Shown here: positions 1 to 8,693 of the stretch, one piece after another | Layout of the letters: the number at the start of each line of letters is the position of its first letter | How positions within the stretch are numbered: position 1 is the first letter of the stretch | Source: Streptomyces parvus | GTDB lineage: Bacteria > Actinomycetota > Actinomycetes > Streptomycetales > Streptomycetaceae | Direction: 5' to 3' | Length of the DNA: 64,000 bases | Assembly: GCF_014648875.1 (NCBI RefSeq) | Contig: NZ_BMRY01000002.1 | Coordinates: 1-64,000, forward strand | The notes under the pieces: generated by a model | Databases searched by the model: none | Told to the model about the DNA's origin: nothing | Seen by the model: only the letters and a program-made list of their open reading frames with translations | Program-made: the position numbers and the translations under genes

Positions 1-70
1 ACGGCGCGAACACCTCCCCGGCAAACTCCTCCAACCGGCCCCTGCACGAAACGAGTTCATCCACCCTCAT
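1..70 (-). CDS. N-terminal fragment of a putative transposase (partial)
   Basis: An ATG on the minus strand at 70 opens 23 codons that continue past the window edge; an in-frame TAG lies a short way upstream, so this ATG is the first possible start. The visible peptide contains RLEEFAGEVFAP, which resembles the opening of IS701-type DDE transposases (a short helix before the DQR...G..Y-RGLL region). The catalytic domain is not in the window, so the call rests on a weak N-terminal resemblance plus the neighbouring CTAG site. Confidence 0.35.
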   Translation of the reverse strand, partial: MRVDELVSCRGRLEEFAGEVFAP

Positions 71-124
71 ACCAGCAGGAAACCACCAGAGCGACTACTT
101 GCCCAGAGACGTAACAAAGCCCTA
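1..124 (-). mobile_element. edge of an insertion sequence, IS701-like
   Basis: A reading frame that looks like the N-terminus of a transposase runs off the left edge on the minus strand. It is followed by about 55 non-coding bases ending at a CTAG tetranucleotide at 125-128. IS701-family elements are known to target YTAR sites such as CTAG, so I place the element end near 124. The opposite end and the second copy of the target are outside the window. The family call is inference from a short fragment. Confidence 0.4.
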
Positions 125-317
125 CTAGGACCAGCGACCCCGCCCTTCCGCCGTTTTGTCGCGTAAAGGTGATTTGCTCCTTCTTCAGTGCTGCGTGCGC
201 CGTCGCGCGTTTGGTCCCGTCGTTCCGGGGGACCCGGCCCAGCAGCCGGGCGGCCGGTCCCGGGACCGCGTGCGCGCCGCCCGCAGAGACGCCCACCCCG
301 CTGACCAGGAGGACCCG

Positions 318-2552
318 ATGGCACCCCCCAACGCCCCCGAAGCGACGGACGGCCCGGACCGTGGCCGCGATCCACGACTGGCCCCGCCCCTGGCCGAGGC
401 GGCGGGCTGGGGGCCGCTCGACGTCCGCGCCGTCGACACCGTGCGGGCGCTGGCCGCCGACGCCGTGCAGAAGGCGGGCCACGGCCACCCGGGCACCGCG
501 ATGAGCCTGGCCCCGCTGGCGTACCTGCTCTTCCAGCAGGTGATGCGGCACGACCCGGCCGACGACCAGTGGATCGGCCGCGACCGCTTCGTGCTCTCCT
601 GCGGCCACTCCAGCCTCACCCTCTACATCCAGCTCTACCTGAGCGGGTACGGGATGGAGCTGGACGACCTGAAGGCGCTGCGCACCTGGGGGTCGATCAC
701 CCCCGGCCACCCCGAGTACGGCCACACCCGGGGCGTCGAGATCACCACCGGGCCGCTCGGGCAGGGGCTGGCCTCCGCCGTCGGCATGGCCATGGCGGGC
801 CGCCGGGAGCGCGGGCTCCTCGACCCCGACGCGCCCGCCGGCACGAGCCCCTTCGACCACCACGTGTACGTCGTCGCCTCCGACGGCGACCTGATGGAAG
901 GCGTGACGTCCGAGGCCAGTTCGCTCGCCGGACACCAGGAGCTCGGCAACCTGATCGTCTTCTACGACTCCAACCACATCTCCATCGAGGACGACACGGA
1001 CATCTCCTTCAGCGAGGACGTCACCGCCCGCTACGCCGCGTACGGCTGGCACGTGCAGACGGTCGACTTCACCCGGACCGGTGATTACGTCGAGGACGTC
1101 GACGCCCTGCTCGCCGCCGTCGAGGCGGCGAAGAGCGAGAGCGGCCGGCCCTCCCTGATCCTGCTGCGCACGATCATCGGCTGGCCCGCGCCCACCAAGC
1201 AGAACACCGGCAAGGCCCACGGCTCCGCGCTCGGCGACGACGAGGTCGCCGCCACGAAGAGGCTGCTCGGCTTCGACCCGGACGCCGACTTCACCGTCGA
1301 GGACGACGTACTGGAGCACGCCCGCGCGGTCGTCGAACGCGGGGCATCCGCCCACCGCGCCTGGGAGCCCCGCTACCAGGTGTGGCGCGCCGCCCACCCC
1401 GAGCGCGCCGCACTCCTCGACCGGCTGCGGGAACAGAAACTGCCCGAGGGCTGGACCGACAGCCTGCCCGTCTTCGACGCCGACCCCAAGGGCATCGCCA
1501 CCCGCAAGGCCTCCGGCGACGTTCTCACCGCGCTGGCGCCCGTACTGCCCGAACTGTGGGGCGGTTCGGCCGACCTCGCCGGGAGCAACAACACCACCAT
1601 GGAGGGCGAGCCGTCCTTCGTACCGGAGGGGAAACAGACGGGCGAGTTCCCGGGCAACCCGTACGGCCGCACGCTCCACTTCGGCATCCGCGAGCACGCC
1701 ATGGGCGCGACCCTCAACGGCATCGCGCTCCAGAGCCTCACCCGCCCCTACGGCGGTACGTTCCTGATCTTCAGCGACTACATGCGCCCCGCCGTCCGGC
1801 TCGCCGCCCTGATGAAGCTGCCGGTCACCTACGTCTGGACCCATGACTCCATCGGCCTCGGCGAGGACGGCCCCACCCACCAGCCCGTCGAGCAACTGGC
1901 CGCGCTCCGCGCGATCCCCGGCCTCGACGTCGTACGCCCCGCCGACGCGAACGAGACCTCCGTCTGCTGGCGCACGGTCCTGGAGCACCACGACCGGCCC
2001 GCCGGACTCGCCCTGACCCGGCAGCCGCTGCCGGTCCTGGAGCGGGGCGCCGGCGACGGCGCGTACGCCTCCGCCGAGGGGGCGGCGCGCGGCGGCTACG
2101 TCCTCGCCGACAGCCGCGGCGACACCCCGGACGTCATCCTGGTCGGCACCGGCTCCGAGGTCCACATCGCTCTGGAGGCAAGGGAGTTGCTGGCCGCCGA
2201 CGGGGTTGACGCGCGGGTGGTCTCGATGCCCTGCCGCGAGTGGTTCGCCGACCAGCCGTACGCCTACCAGGACGAGGTGCTGCCGCCGGAGGTCCGGGCC
2301 CGGGTGAGCGTCGAGGCGGCCGTCGCCCAGGGCTGGCGGGACGTGGTGGGCGACGCGGGCCGCATGGTCAGCCTGGAGCACTTCGGCGCGTCCGCCGCCT
2401 ACCAGCGCCTGTACGAGGAGTTCGGCATCACGGCGGACGCGGTCGCCGAGGCCGCCCGGGACAGCATCCGCGCGGCAGCCGGGCCCGTCCGGCCCGGCGG
2501 GGAGCGGCCCGGCGCGACCCCGACCGAAGGCGGCACCGGGGACGCCGGTTAG
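318..2552 (+). CDS. tkt: transketolase
   Basis: A 744-residue thiamine-diphosphate enzyme that moves two-carbon ketol units between sugar phosphates in the non-oxidative pentose phosphate pathway. The N-terminal ThDP domain shows the GDL signature (ASDGDLMEG, about residue 188) and SNHISIEDD. The pyrimidine-binding domain shows IREHAMG near residue 456, followed by the transketolase C-terminal domain, so it is full length. I chose the ATG at 318 because AGGAGG lies at 307-312; the frame stays open upstream but has no better site. It is alone rather than beside tal/zwf/opcA, so it may be a second transketolase copy of the genome. The 5' region is close to an insertion-sequence end (about 190 bases). 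Confidence 0.95.
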   Translation: MAPPNAPEATDGPDRGRDPRLAPPLAEAAGWGPLDVRAVDTVRALAADAVQKAGHGHPGTAMSLAPLAYLLFQQVMRHDPADDQWIGRDRFVLSCGHSSLTLYIQLYLSGYGMELDDLKALRTWGSITPGHPEYGHTRGVEITTGPLGQGLASAVGMAMAGRRERGLLDPDAPAGTSPFDHHVYVVASDGDLMEGVTSEASSLAGHQELGNLIVFYDSNHISIEDDTDISFSEDVTARYAAYGWHVQTVDFTRTGDYVEDVDALLAAVEAAKSESGRPSLILLRTIIGWPAPTKQNTGKAHGSALGDDEVAATKRLLGFDPDADFTVEDDVLEHARAVVERGASAHRAWEPRYQVWRAAHPERAALLDRLREQKLPEGWTDSLPVFDADPKGIATRKASGDVLTALAPVLPELWGGSADLAGSNNTTMEGEPSFVPEGKQTGEFPGNPYGRTLHFGIREHAMGATLNGIALQSLTRPYGGTFLIFSDYMRPAVRLAALMKLPVTYVWTHDSIGLGEDGPTHQPVEQLAALRAIPGLDVVRPADANETSVCWRTVLEHHDRPAGLALTRQPLPVLERGAGDGAYASAEGAARGGYVLADSRGDTPDVILVGTGSEVHIALEARELLAADGVDARVVSMPCREWFADQPYAYQDEVLPPEVRARVSVEAAVAQGWRDVVGDAGRMVSLEHFGASAAYQRLYEEFGITADAVAEAARDSIRAAAGPVRPGGERPGATPTEGGTGDAG

Positions 2553-2623
2553 GCCCCGGCCCCGCCCGGCCCGCACCGAAAGACCCATCCCGATCGATCG
2601 ACGTACACAGGAACAGGAGCCCC

Positions 2624-3310
2624 ATGTCCCCCGCACGTACCCCCCGCTACACCGTGCCCGGCCTCGGCGTCGACGAGGGCCGTCAGGTCATCGACCTCCT
2701 GACGCTGCGCCTGCACGCGCTCAACGACCTCGCGCTCACCCTCAAGCACATCCACTGGAACGTGGTCGGACCGCACTTCATCGCCGTCCACGAGATGCTC
2801 GACCCGCAGACCGCCGCCGTACGGGACATGGCGGACGCCGCCGCCGAGCGCATCTCCGCCCTCGGCGGCGAGCCGAACGGCACGCCGGGCGCCCTGGTCA
2901 GGGAGCGCACCTGGGACGACTACAGCGTCGGCCGCGCCGACGCCATCGCCCACCTCGGCGCCCTGGACCTCGTCTACACCGGGATCATCGAGGACCATCG
3001 CGAGGCGGTCGAGAAGGCCGGCGAGATCGACCCCGTCACGGAGGACCTGCTCATCGAGCACCTGCGCGGCCTGGAGCAGTTCCAGTGGTTCGTCCGGGCC
3101 CACCTGGAGTCCAGCTCCGGCACCCTGTCGAACGCCGGAGCCGACACCGAGGAGGCGGCGGCCGAAGCCGCGTCCCCGAAGCGGGCCGCCGCCAAGCGCA
3201 CCCCTGCCAAGAAGACGGCGCTGCCCGCCCCGGCGAAGAAGACCGCGGCGAAGAAGACCGCCAAGAAGGCGGTGAAGAAGACGACGGCGAGCCGGCGCAC
3301 CACCCGCTGA
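2624..3310 (+). CDS. dps: Dps-family ferritin-like DNA-protection protein with lysine-rich tail
   Basis: A 228-residue protein. Residues 1-165 form a Dps ferritin fold: the ferroxidase half-site is visible as KHIHWNVVGPHF followed by the VHEMLD and D...E..IS helices. Dps dodecamers oxidise and store iron and compact DNA under stress. The last 45 residues are a low-complexity Lys/Ala/Pro/Thr tail (AKRTPAKKTA, AAKKTAKKAVKKT). This is a histone-H1-like DNA-binding tail also known from actinobacterial HU and some mycobacterial Dps proteins. The start at 2624 has AGGAG 6 bases upstream. It is 71 bases downstream of transketolase on the same strand, but I see no clear sign that the two are co-transcribed. 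Confidence 0.9.
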   Translation: MSPARTPRYTVPGLGVDEGRQVIDLLTLRLHALNDLALTLKHIHWNVVGPHFIAVHEMLDPQTAAVRDMADAAAERISALGGEPNGTPGALVRERTWDDYSVGRADAIAHLGALDLVYTGIIEDHREAVEKAGEIDPVTEDLLIEHLRGLEQFQWFVRAHLESSSGTLSNAGADTEEAAAEAASPKRAAAKRTPAKKTALPAPAKKTAAKKTAKKAVKKTTASRRTTR

Positions 3311-3322
3311 CACCTGCTACGA

Positions 3323-3373
3323 AGGGGCGGTCGGCCCCGACGCTTCGCCCGAGCTCCGTCGTCGGCCGCCCCC
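3323..3373. terminator. hairpin between convergent dps and glpQ
   Basis: GGGGCGG on the left and its complement CCGCCCC on the right (with imperfect pairing inside) form a stem-loop between two convergent genes, so it can serve both. The right arm touches the glpQ stop codon. There is no U-tract, as is common in Streptomyces. Confidence 0.5.
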
Positions 3374-4443
3374 TACCCCCGCAGATCCTCCCTGGCCTGC
3401 ACCGCGATGTCCGGGAAGTCCGTCACCACCGCGTCCACGCCCCGCCCGTAGTGGAAGGCGTACTCCGCGAACGCGTCGCCGAACGCGTTGGGGTCGGTGC
3501 CCCGGCGGTACGCGGCCGGGAGGTACTGGTTCTCCGCCCGGAAGGTGTACGCGCCGACCTTCAGGCCCGCCGCGTGGGCGTCCGCCAGCAGGGTGTTCGG
3601 CGGGACCAGCGAGGACTTGTCCGGGCCGATCCAGTCGGCGTACGAGGCGATCTCGCGCAGCCCGGCCGGGGTCATCATGTCCCGGTAGGTGATCCCGTGT
3701 CCGTACGGGCCGCCGCTTGTGCCCAGCGCCTGCCACAGCGGGAGGCCCAGGCGGGCGGCGGCCACCCGGCGCAGGCTGCCGGGCTCGAAGGACTGGACGA
3801 CGCAGTCCCGGGCGGTCAGCCGGTTGCGGCGGATCACCCGGATCAGCTCCTCCTCCAGCGGCAGCCCGATCGAGCGGAAGTACGTCGGGTGCTTCGTCTC
3901 CGGGAACACCGCGATCCGCCGGCCCGACTCCCGTGACAGCCGCCGGGCCAGGTCCACGACCTCCTGGAACGTCAGCACCCGGCCCCGCCCGTCGAAGACC
4001 GTGTTGCGGTTCCGGACCAGCGGCAGCCGCTCCACCGTGCGCAGCGTCCGCAGCTCGCGCAGCGTGAAGTCCTCGGTGAACCAGCCGGTCACCGCCTTGC
4101 CGTCGACCGTCTTCGTGGTGCGGCGGTCCGCGAACTCCGGGCGCTCCGCGACATCCGTCGTTCCGCCGATCTCGTTCTCGTGCCGCACGACCAGGACATG
4201 GTCCTTCGTCGGTACGAGGTCCGGCTCGATCCAGTCGGCCCCGGCCCGTACGGCATAGGTGTACGCGTCGGCGGTGTGCTCGGGCCGCCAGCCCGCCGCC
4301 CCGCGATGCCCGATGACCAGGGGGCCCGACGGGCGGTGGGGGTGACGGTCGCCGACGGGGGCGGCGAGCGCCGGGGCGGTGGCCGCGGCGGTGACGGCCG
4401 CGGTGGCCAGGAGGATCGAACGGCGCCTGGGGGCAACGGACAT
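3373..4443 (-). CDS. glpQ: secreted glycerophosphodiester phosphodiesterase
   Basis: A 356-residue enzyme that hydrolyses deacylated phospholipid diesters to glycerol-3-phosphate and an alcohol. The GDPD signature is present: VIGHRGAAGWRPEHT (catalytic His-Arg), then WIEPDLV (metal-binding Glu/Asp) and VVRHE. The N-terminus begins MSVAPRRRSILLATA and is followed by an Ala-rich hydrophobic stretch to about residue 28, which looks like a Tat-type signal (RRRS then hydrophobic core). I chose the ATG at 4443 because GAGGAG is 6 bases upstream; a longer frame reaching 4536 has no comparable ribosome site and would bury the signal peptide. It probably scavenges phosphate and glycerol outside the cell. 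It could also act on glycerophosphate wall polymers. Confidence 0.92.
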   Translation of the reverse strand: MSVAPRRRSILLATAAVTAAATAPALAAPVGDRHPHRPSGPLVIGHRGAAGWRPEHTADAYTYAVRAGADWIEPDLVPTKDHVLVVRHENEIGGTTDVAERPEFADRRTTKTVDGKAVTGWFTEDFTLRELRTLRTVERLPLVRNRNTVFDGRGRVLTFQEVVDLARRLSRESGRRIAVFPETKHPTYFRSIGLPLEEELIRVIRRNRLTARDCVVQSFEPGSLRRVAAARLGLPLWQALGTSGGPYGHGITYRDMMTPAGLREIASYADWIGPDKSSLVPPNTLLADAHAAGLKVGAYTFRAENQYLPAAYRRGTDPNAFGDAFAEYAFHYGRGVDAVVTDFPDIAVQAREDLRG

Positions 4444-4590
4444 GACGTCTCCTCGGGTGGGGTGAGCCATCACCGAAGCGAGAACGGGTGACGGCCCGGG
4501 GTACGGCGCCCGGCCCTGCGATGTCCTGTCGGCCACGGGTGCGCGCCGCGCCGGGGTCCGGCGCCGGAGCGCGAGAGGCCGGAACGCCGA

Positions 4591-4633
4591 AACGCCGGGT
4601 CCGCCCCGATCGTACGAGGAGGAGCCCGGCGTT
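4591..4633 (-). terminator. hairpin downstream of APC permease 1
   Basis: A perfect 9-bp stem (AACGCCGGG at 4591-4599 with its complement at 4625-4633) lies 46 bases past the permease stop codon on the minus strand. The loop is 25 bases and there is no T-run. Confidence 0.45.
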
Positions 4634-4678
4634 CGTAGAGGCCTCGCGCGAGCCGAGCGTGCGGCAGCCTTGCCGTAA

Positions 4679-6196
4679 CTACCGGCGCTGCGCCGGGATT
4701 TCAGCCGCGGTGCCGATGTCGGTGCCGGTGCCGGTGCCGGTGTCTGTGTCTGTGTCTGCCCCCGTGCCCGTGCCGTCGTCGGTTCCCTCGTCGCCCCGCC
4801 GCCGCTGACGCAGCAGGCCGAGTCCGATCAGTGCCAGCGTCAGCGCCCCCGTGGCCAGCAACTGGTCACGGGTGTCCGGCTGGCGCAGCATCAGCAGGAA
4901 GATGCCCGCCATGGCCGCCAGCGCGACGATCGTGCCGACCGGGAAGAACCACATGCGGACGACCAGTGTCTGAGGAGCCTCCCGCTCGGTGCGCCGGCGC
5001 AGGATCAGCTGCGAGACCGCGATGAAGATCCACACCACCAGGATCACCGCGCCGATCATGTTCAGCAGCCAGGGGAAGACGTCGTCCGGCCGCCAGTAGC
5101 TGAGCAGCACGCACAGGAACCCGAATACCGAGGAGAACATCACCGCGTTGCGCGGTACCCCGGAGGAGATCCTGCCGAGCACCGACGGGCCCTGGCCGCG
5201 GGCGACCAGCGAACGGGCCATCCGGGACGCGCCGTAGATGTTGGCGTTCATCGCGGAGAGCAGCGCGATGAGGATGACCACGTTCATGATCTGCGCCGCG
5301 CTGCCGACGCCCAGGTGGTCGAGCATCGCGTAGAACGGGCCGACCTCGGCGACCTTCGGGTCGTCCCAGGGGACCAGCGTGACGATGACCGCCATCGAGC
5401 CGATGTAGAAGACCGCGATGCGCCACATCGCCGTACGGACCGCCTTCGCGACGCCCTGCACGGGGTTCTCGGACTCGGCCGCCGCGATGGTGACGGTCTC
5501 CAGACCGCCGTACGCGAAGACGGAGGCGAGGAGTCCGATGATGAAGCCGTCCATGCCCTTCGGCAGGAAGCCGCCGTCACCCGTGAGGTTGCTGAGGCCG
5601 GGCGCGTCCGTGTCCGGCAGGACGCCGAAGATCGCCAGCAGACCGAGCACCAGGAACAGCGTGATCGCGATGACCTTGAGCGCGGCGAACCAGAACTCGA
5701 ACTCGCCGAAGTTCTTCACCGCGGCCAGGTTGGTCCCGAGGAAGATCACCATGAACAGGGCGACCCAGGCCCACTCCGGGGTCCCCGGCAGCCAGCCGCT
5801 GACGATCTGCGCGGCACCGATGCCCTCCAGGCCCACGGCGACGCAGAGCAGGAACCAGAAGGACCAGCCCGCGGTGAACCCGGCCCACGGGCCGATCGCC
5901 CGCTCGGCGTGCACGGAGAAGGAGCCGGACGCCGGGTTGGCGGCCGACATCTCGCCGAGCATGCGCATCACCATCATGACGAGCAGCCCGGATATGGCGT
6001 ACGCGATGATGATCGAGGGTCCGGCGGCGGCGATCCCCGCGCCCGAGCCGACGAAGAGCCCGGCGCCGATCACCCCGCCGAGGGCGATCATCGAGAGGTG
6101 GCGCTGCTTGAGGCCGTGAGTGAGCGCGGAGTCCGCCGAGGGCCCTGCGGGGGCCGCGGAGTCTGCGGTGGGGGGAGACGCGGAGGTCCGAGGCAT
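4679..6196 (-). CDS. APC-superfamily amino acid permease 1
   Basis: A 505-residue, 12-TM amino acid transporter of the GabP/ProY-like AAT family. After a hydrophilic Ala/Ser/Pro N-terminus comes HGLKQRHLSMIALGGVIGAG, the hallmark first helix with the substrate-binding GVIGAG loop. VMRMLGEM in TM2 and a conserved SANPASGSFS region follow. The substrate cannot be read from sequence. I favour the ATG at 6196; an ATG at 6250 is in frame but lies inside a motif shared with the next permease's upstream region. The C-terminus is odd: a Thr/Gly/Asp tail encoded by short direct repeats (4710-4776). It is one of three paralogues between 4679 and 11508. Confidence 0.88.
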   Translation of the reverse strand: MPRTSASPPTADSAAPAGPSADSALTHGLKQRHLSMIALGGVIGAGLFVGSGAGIAAAGPSIIIAYAISGLLVMMVMRMLGEMSAANPASGSFSVHAERAIGPWAGFTAGWSFWFLLCVAVGLEGIGAAQIVSGWLPGTPEWAWVALFMVIFLGTNLAAVKNFGEFEFWFAALKVIAITLFLVLGLLAIFGVLPDTDAPGLSNLTGDGGFLPKGMDGFIIGLLASVFAYGGLETVTIAAAESENPVQGVAKAVRTAMWRIAVFYIGSMAVIVTLVPWDDPKVAEVGPFYAMLDHLGVGSAAQIMNVVILIALLSAMNANIYGASRMARSLVARGQGPSVLGRISSGVPRNAVMFSSVFGFLCVLLSYWRPDDVFPWLLNMIGAVILVVWIFIAVSQLILRRRTEREAPQTLVVRMWFFPVGTIVALAAMAGIFLLMLRQPDTRDQLLATGALTLALIGLGLLRQRRRGDEGTDDGTGTGADTDTDTGTGTGTDIGTAAEIPAQRR

Positions 6197-6231
6197 GGAC
6201 GAGCTCTGTTCGTTAGCTGAGACAAGGGGAC

Positions 6232-6247
6232 GAACCCACAGTCTGAG
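6232..6247 (-). promoter_or_regulatory. 16-bp motif shared with permease 2 upstream region
   Basis: GAACCCACAGTCTGAG (read on plus) lies just upstream of permease 1. A 15/16 match is found at 7838-7853 upstream of permease 2. Read toward the genes, it contains CTGTRGGTTC, which could include an extended -10 (TGTAGGTT in permease 2). It may be either a common promoter or an operator. Confidence 0.4.
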
Positions 6248-6317
6248 CATCCGTACCGCTCACACGGAATCACTGTCCGCTATACGGTCACCAGGCTCAC
6301 ACAAGGTGCACACCTGC

Positions 6318-7805
6318 CTACCGATCGGTCAACGCCGAGGACTCTCGACTGGCTCTGCGGTCCCGCCACTCACGCCCCACCGCCACCAGCAGCACCAGCG
6401 CCGTCGCCCCCGCCGACCACAGGACCTGCGGCCGGGCCGCGTCGTCGGTCAGCATCAGCAGCAGCACGCCCAGCAGCCCGGCCAGCGTCACCCAGGTCAG
6501 ATACGGGAACCACCACATCCGCAGCGCGAGCGCGTCGGGAGCCTCCTGTTCCAGGCGGGCGCGCAGCCGAAGCTGGGAGGCGGCGATCAGCGCCCAGACG
6601 AACAGCAGCACCGCGCCGACCGAGTTGAGCATGTAGAGGAACACGGTGTCGGGCCACAGCAGATTGAGCAGGACGGAGACGAAACCGAAGGCCACCGACG
6701 CCAGCACCGCCCGCCTCGGCACACCTCCCGTCTGACCGGAGGAGCCTTCGGCGCCACCACCCTCCGCCCCGGCCTTCCGGGACACCTTCAGCAGCCCGCG
6801 CGGCGCCTCCCCGCGCTCCGCCAGCGAGAAGATCATGCGGGAGGAGCCGTACAGATTGGCGTTGAGCGCGGAGAGCAGCGCCACGAACACCACGATGTTC
6901 ATGATCTGCCCGGCCGACGGCACCCCGATCGCGTCCAGCACCTTCACATACGGGCTCAGCCCGGCCTGCTGCGCGGTCCACGGCAGCACGGTCACGATCA
7001 CCAGCATCGAGCCGACGTAGAAGAAGAGGATCCGCACCACCGCGCTGCGCACCGCCCGCCCCACCGCACGCGCCGGGTCGTCCGTCTCGGCGGCGGCGAT
7101 GGTGACAACCTCCAGCCCGCCGAAGGCGAACACCACGGTCAGCACCCCGGAGACGACCCCGCTCCAGCCGTTCGGCAGGAAGCCCCCCTGCCCGGTCAGG
7201 TTGGTCGTCCCGACCGGGTCGGTGTCCGGGAGCAGGCCGAAGACCGCCAGCCCGCCGAGGACCAGGAAGACCAGGATCGCGCCGACCTTCAAGGAGGCGA
7301 ACCAGAACTCGAACTCGCCGAAGTTCTTCACCGCCGTCAGGTTCGCCACGGTGAACACCACCATGAACAGCAGCACCCACGCCCAGGGTTCGACGCCCGG
7401 CACCCAGCCGTGGGCGATCTGCGCCGCCGCCGTCGCCTCCACGGCGAGGACCACCACCAGCAGGAACCAGTACAGCCAGCCGACGCTGAACCCGGCCCAC
7501 CGCCCGAGCGCCCGCTCCGCGTGCACGGAGAACGAACCGGAGGCGGGCATCGCGGCCGACATCTCGCCCAGCATCCGCATCACCAGCATCGCGAGCGCCC
7601 CCGCGATCAGATACGAGACGACGATCGCGGGCCCCGCCACCGCGATCCCGGCGCCCGAGCCCACGAACAGCCCCGCCCCGATCACCCCGCCGAGCCCCAG
7701 CATCGTCAGATGGCGCTGCTTGAGCCCGTGCGACAGCGGCTCGGCGGGGGCGGCGGGCGAGGTGGCGGCAGGGCCGGGGGGAGGGGTGGGGGGAGCCTCG
7801 TGCAT
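6318..7805 (-). CDS. APC-superfamily amino acid permease 2
   Basis: A 495-residue amino acid permease closely similar to permease 1. The first helix again carries SHGLKQRHLTMLGLGGVIGA, followed by VMRMLGEMSAAMPASGSFS and EFEFWFASLKVGAI. An insertion of about 25 residues (KAGAEGGGAEGSSGQTGG) sits in a cytoplasmic loop near residue 350. The start at 7805 is the only ATG giving a normal-length N-terminus; the N-terminus is Pro/Ala-rich. The gap to permease 1 is 121 bases and each gene has its own copy of the upstream motif, so they are probably transcribed separately. They look like a tandem duplication. Confidence 0.88.
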   Translation of the reverse strand: MHEAPPTPPPGPAATSPAAPAEPLSHGLKQRHLTMLGLGGVIGAGLFVGSGAGIAVAGPAIVVSYLIAGALAMLVMRMLGEMSAAMPASGSFSVHAERALGRWAGFSVGWLYWFLLVVVLAVEATAAAQIAHGWVPGVEPWAWVLLFMVVFTVANLTAVKNFGEFEFWFASLKVGAILVFLVLGGLAVFGLLPDTDPVGTTNLTGQGGFLPNGWSGVVSGVLTVVFAFGGLEVVTIAAAETDDPARAVGRAVRSAVVRILFFYVGSMLVIVTVLPWTAQQAGLSPYVKVLDAIGVPSAGQIMNIVVFVALLSALNANLYGSSRMIFSLAERGEAPRGLLKVSRKAGAEGGGAEGSSGQTGGVPRRAVLASVAFGFVSVLLNLLWPDTVFLYMLNSVGAVLLFVWALIAASQLRLRARLEQEAPDALALRMWWFPYLTWVTLAGLLGVLLLMLTDDAARPQVLWSAGATALVLLVAVGREWRDRRASRESSALTDR

Positions 7806-7837
7806 GGGGTGCGGTTCACTCTCGGATGATTTATGGG

Positions 7838-7853
7838 GAACCTACAGTCTGAG
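7838..7853 (-). promoter_or_regulatory. 16-bp motif shared with permease 1 upstream region
   Basis: GAACCTACAGTCTGAG on plus, 33 bases before the permease 2 start. It differs at one base from 6232-6247. In gene orientation TAGGTT fits a -10 TANNNT hexamer preceded by TG. No -35 match is visible 16-18 bases upstream, so it could be an activator-dependent promoter or an operator. Confidence 0.4.
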
Positions 7854-8093
7854 GCCGTGGTCGCTCTCCCGCCAAAACGGACCCTCACCCGCCCGACCTC
7901 CGTGACGAGCGTCACGCGGGAACGTGATTGCGCCGCTGGCTTTGTGTGAATCCCACCAATCCGTCAACCGCCGCTTTGTGGGCGGCTGATGGTGAACGAG
8001 CGTTGACCTGTGGACTAACGTCGGCGGGAGCCCGACCCCACCCCGAACGCCGGGGGCCGCCCCGGCCCACCTGCCCTCACCCGCGGAGTCCCG

Positions 8094-8687
8094 ATGAGCA
8101 CTGCTGCCGCCCCCGTCCGCTCCGGAGCGGTCCTCGCCGACCTGCTGCCCGCAGCCCGGCACCGTTACGCCGTGGACGCGGCCCTCGTCCTCGGCGGCGC
8201 GGCCCTGACCGGCATAGCGGCCCAGATCGCCGTCCCGGTCCCCGGCTCCCCGGTCCCGGTCACCGGCCAGACCTTCGCCGCGCTCCTCATCGGCACCGCG
8301 CTCGGCGCCCGCCGCGGCTTCCTCTCCCTCGCGCTGTACGCCCTCGTCGGCATGGCCGGCATGCCGTGGTTCGCGGAGGCCGGCTCGGGCTGGAGCATGC
8401 CGTCCCTCGGCTATGTCTTCGGCATGCTCCTGGCCGCCACCGTCGTCGGCGCCCTCGCCCGCCGCGGCGGCGACCGCTCGGTGTTGCGCACCGCGGGCAC
8501 GATGGTCCTCGGTTCCGCCATCATCTACGCCATCGGCGTGCCCTACCTGGCGCTCTCCACCGGGATGTCGATGAGCGCCGCCGTCGCGGCCGGCCTCACT
8601 CCGTTCCTGATCGGCGACGCCCTCAAGGCGGCGCTGGCCATGGGCGTCCTGCCGGCCACCTGGAAGCTGCTCGGCCACCGCGGCTGA
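8094..8687 (+). CDS. bioY: biotin ECF transporter S component BioY
   Basis: A 197-residue integral membrane protein of the BioY family, the substrate-binding S component of energy-coupling-factor biotin transporters. Family landmarks are visible: VPVPGSPVPVTGQTFAALL, the GTALGARRGFLSLALYALVGMAGMPWF segment, and GYVFGMLLAA. Six hydrophobic segments can be counted. No EcfA/EcfT genes lie next to it, so it either works alone or uses ECF modules encoded elsewhere. The ATG at 8094 has GGAG upstream. A partial dyad around 7992-8007 (AACG..CGTT core) could be a biotin-repressor site, but I cannot match it to a known consensus. It is convergent with the flavoprotein gene, with 6 bases between stops. 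Confidence 0.9.
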   Translation: MSTAAAPVRSGAVLADLLPAARHRYAVDAALVLGGAALTGIAAQIAVPVPGSPVPVTGQTFAALLIGTALGARRGFLSLALYALVGMAGMPWFAEAGSGWSMPSLGYVFGMLLAATVVGALARRGGDRSVLRTAGTMVLGSAIIYAIGVPYLALSTGMSMSAAVAAGLTPFLIGDALKAALAMGVLPATWKLLGHRG

Positions 8688-8693
8688 CCGGCC

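Noticed and set aside
57..2636. An 859-codon minus-strand open frame opposite tkt
   Set aside because: Shadow of transketolase; no recognisable domain.
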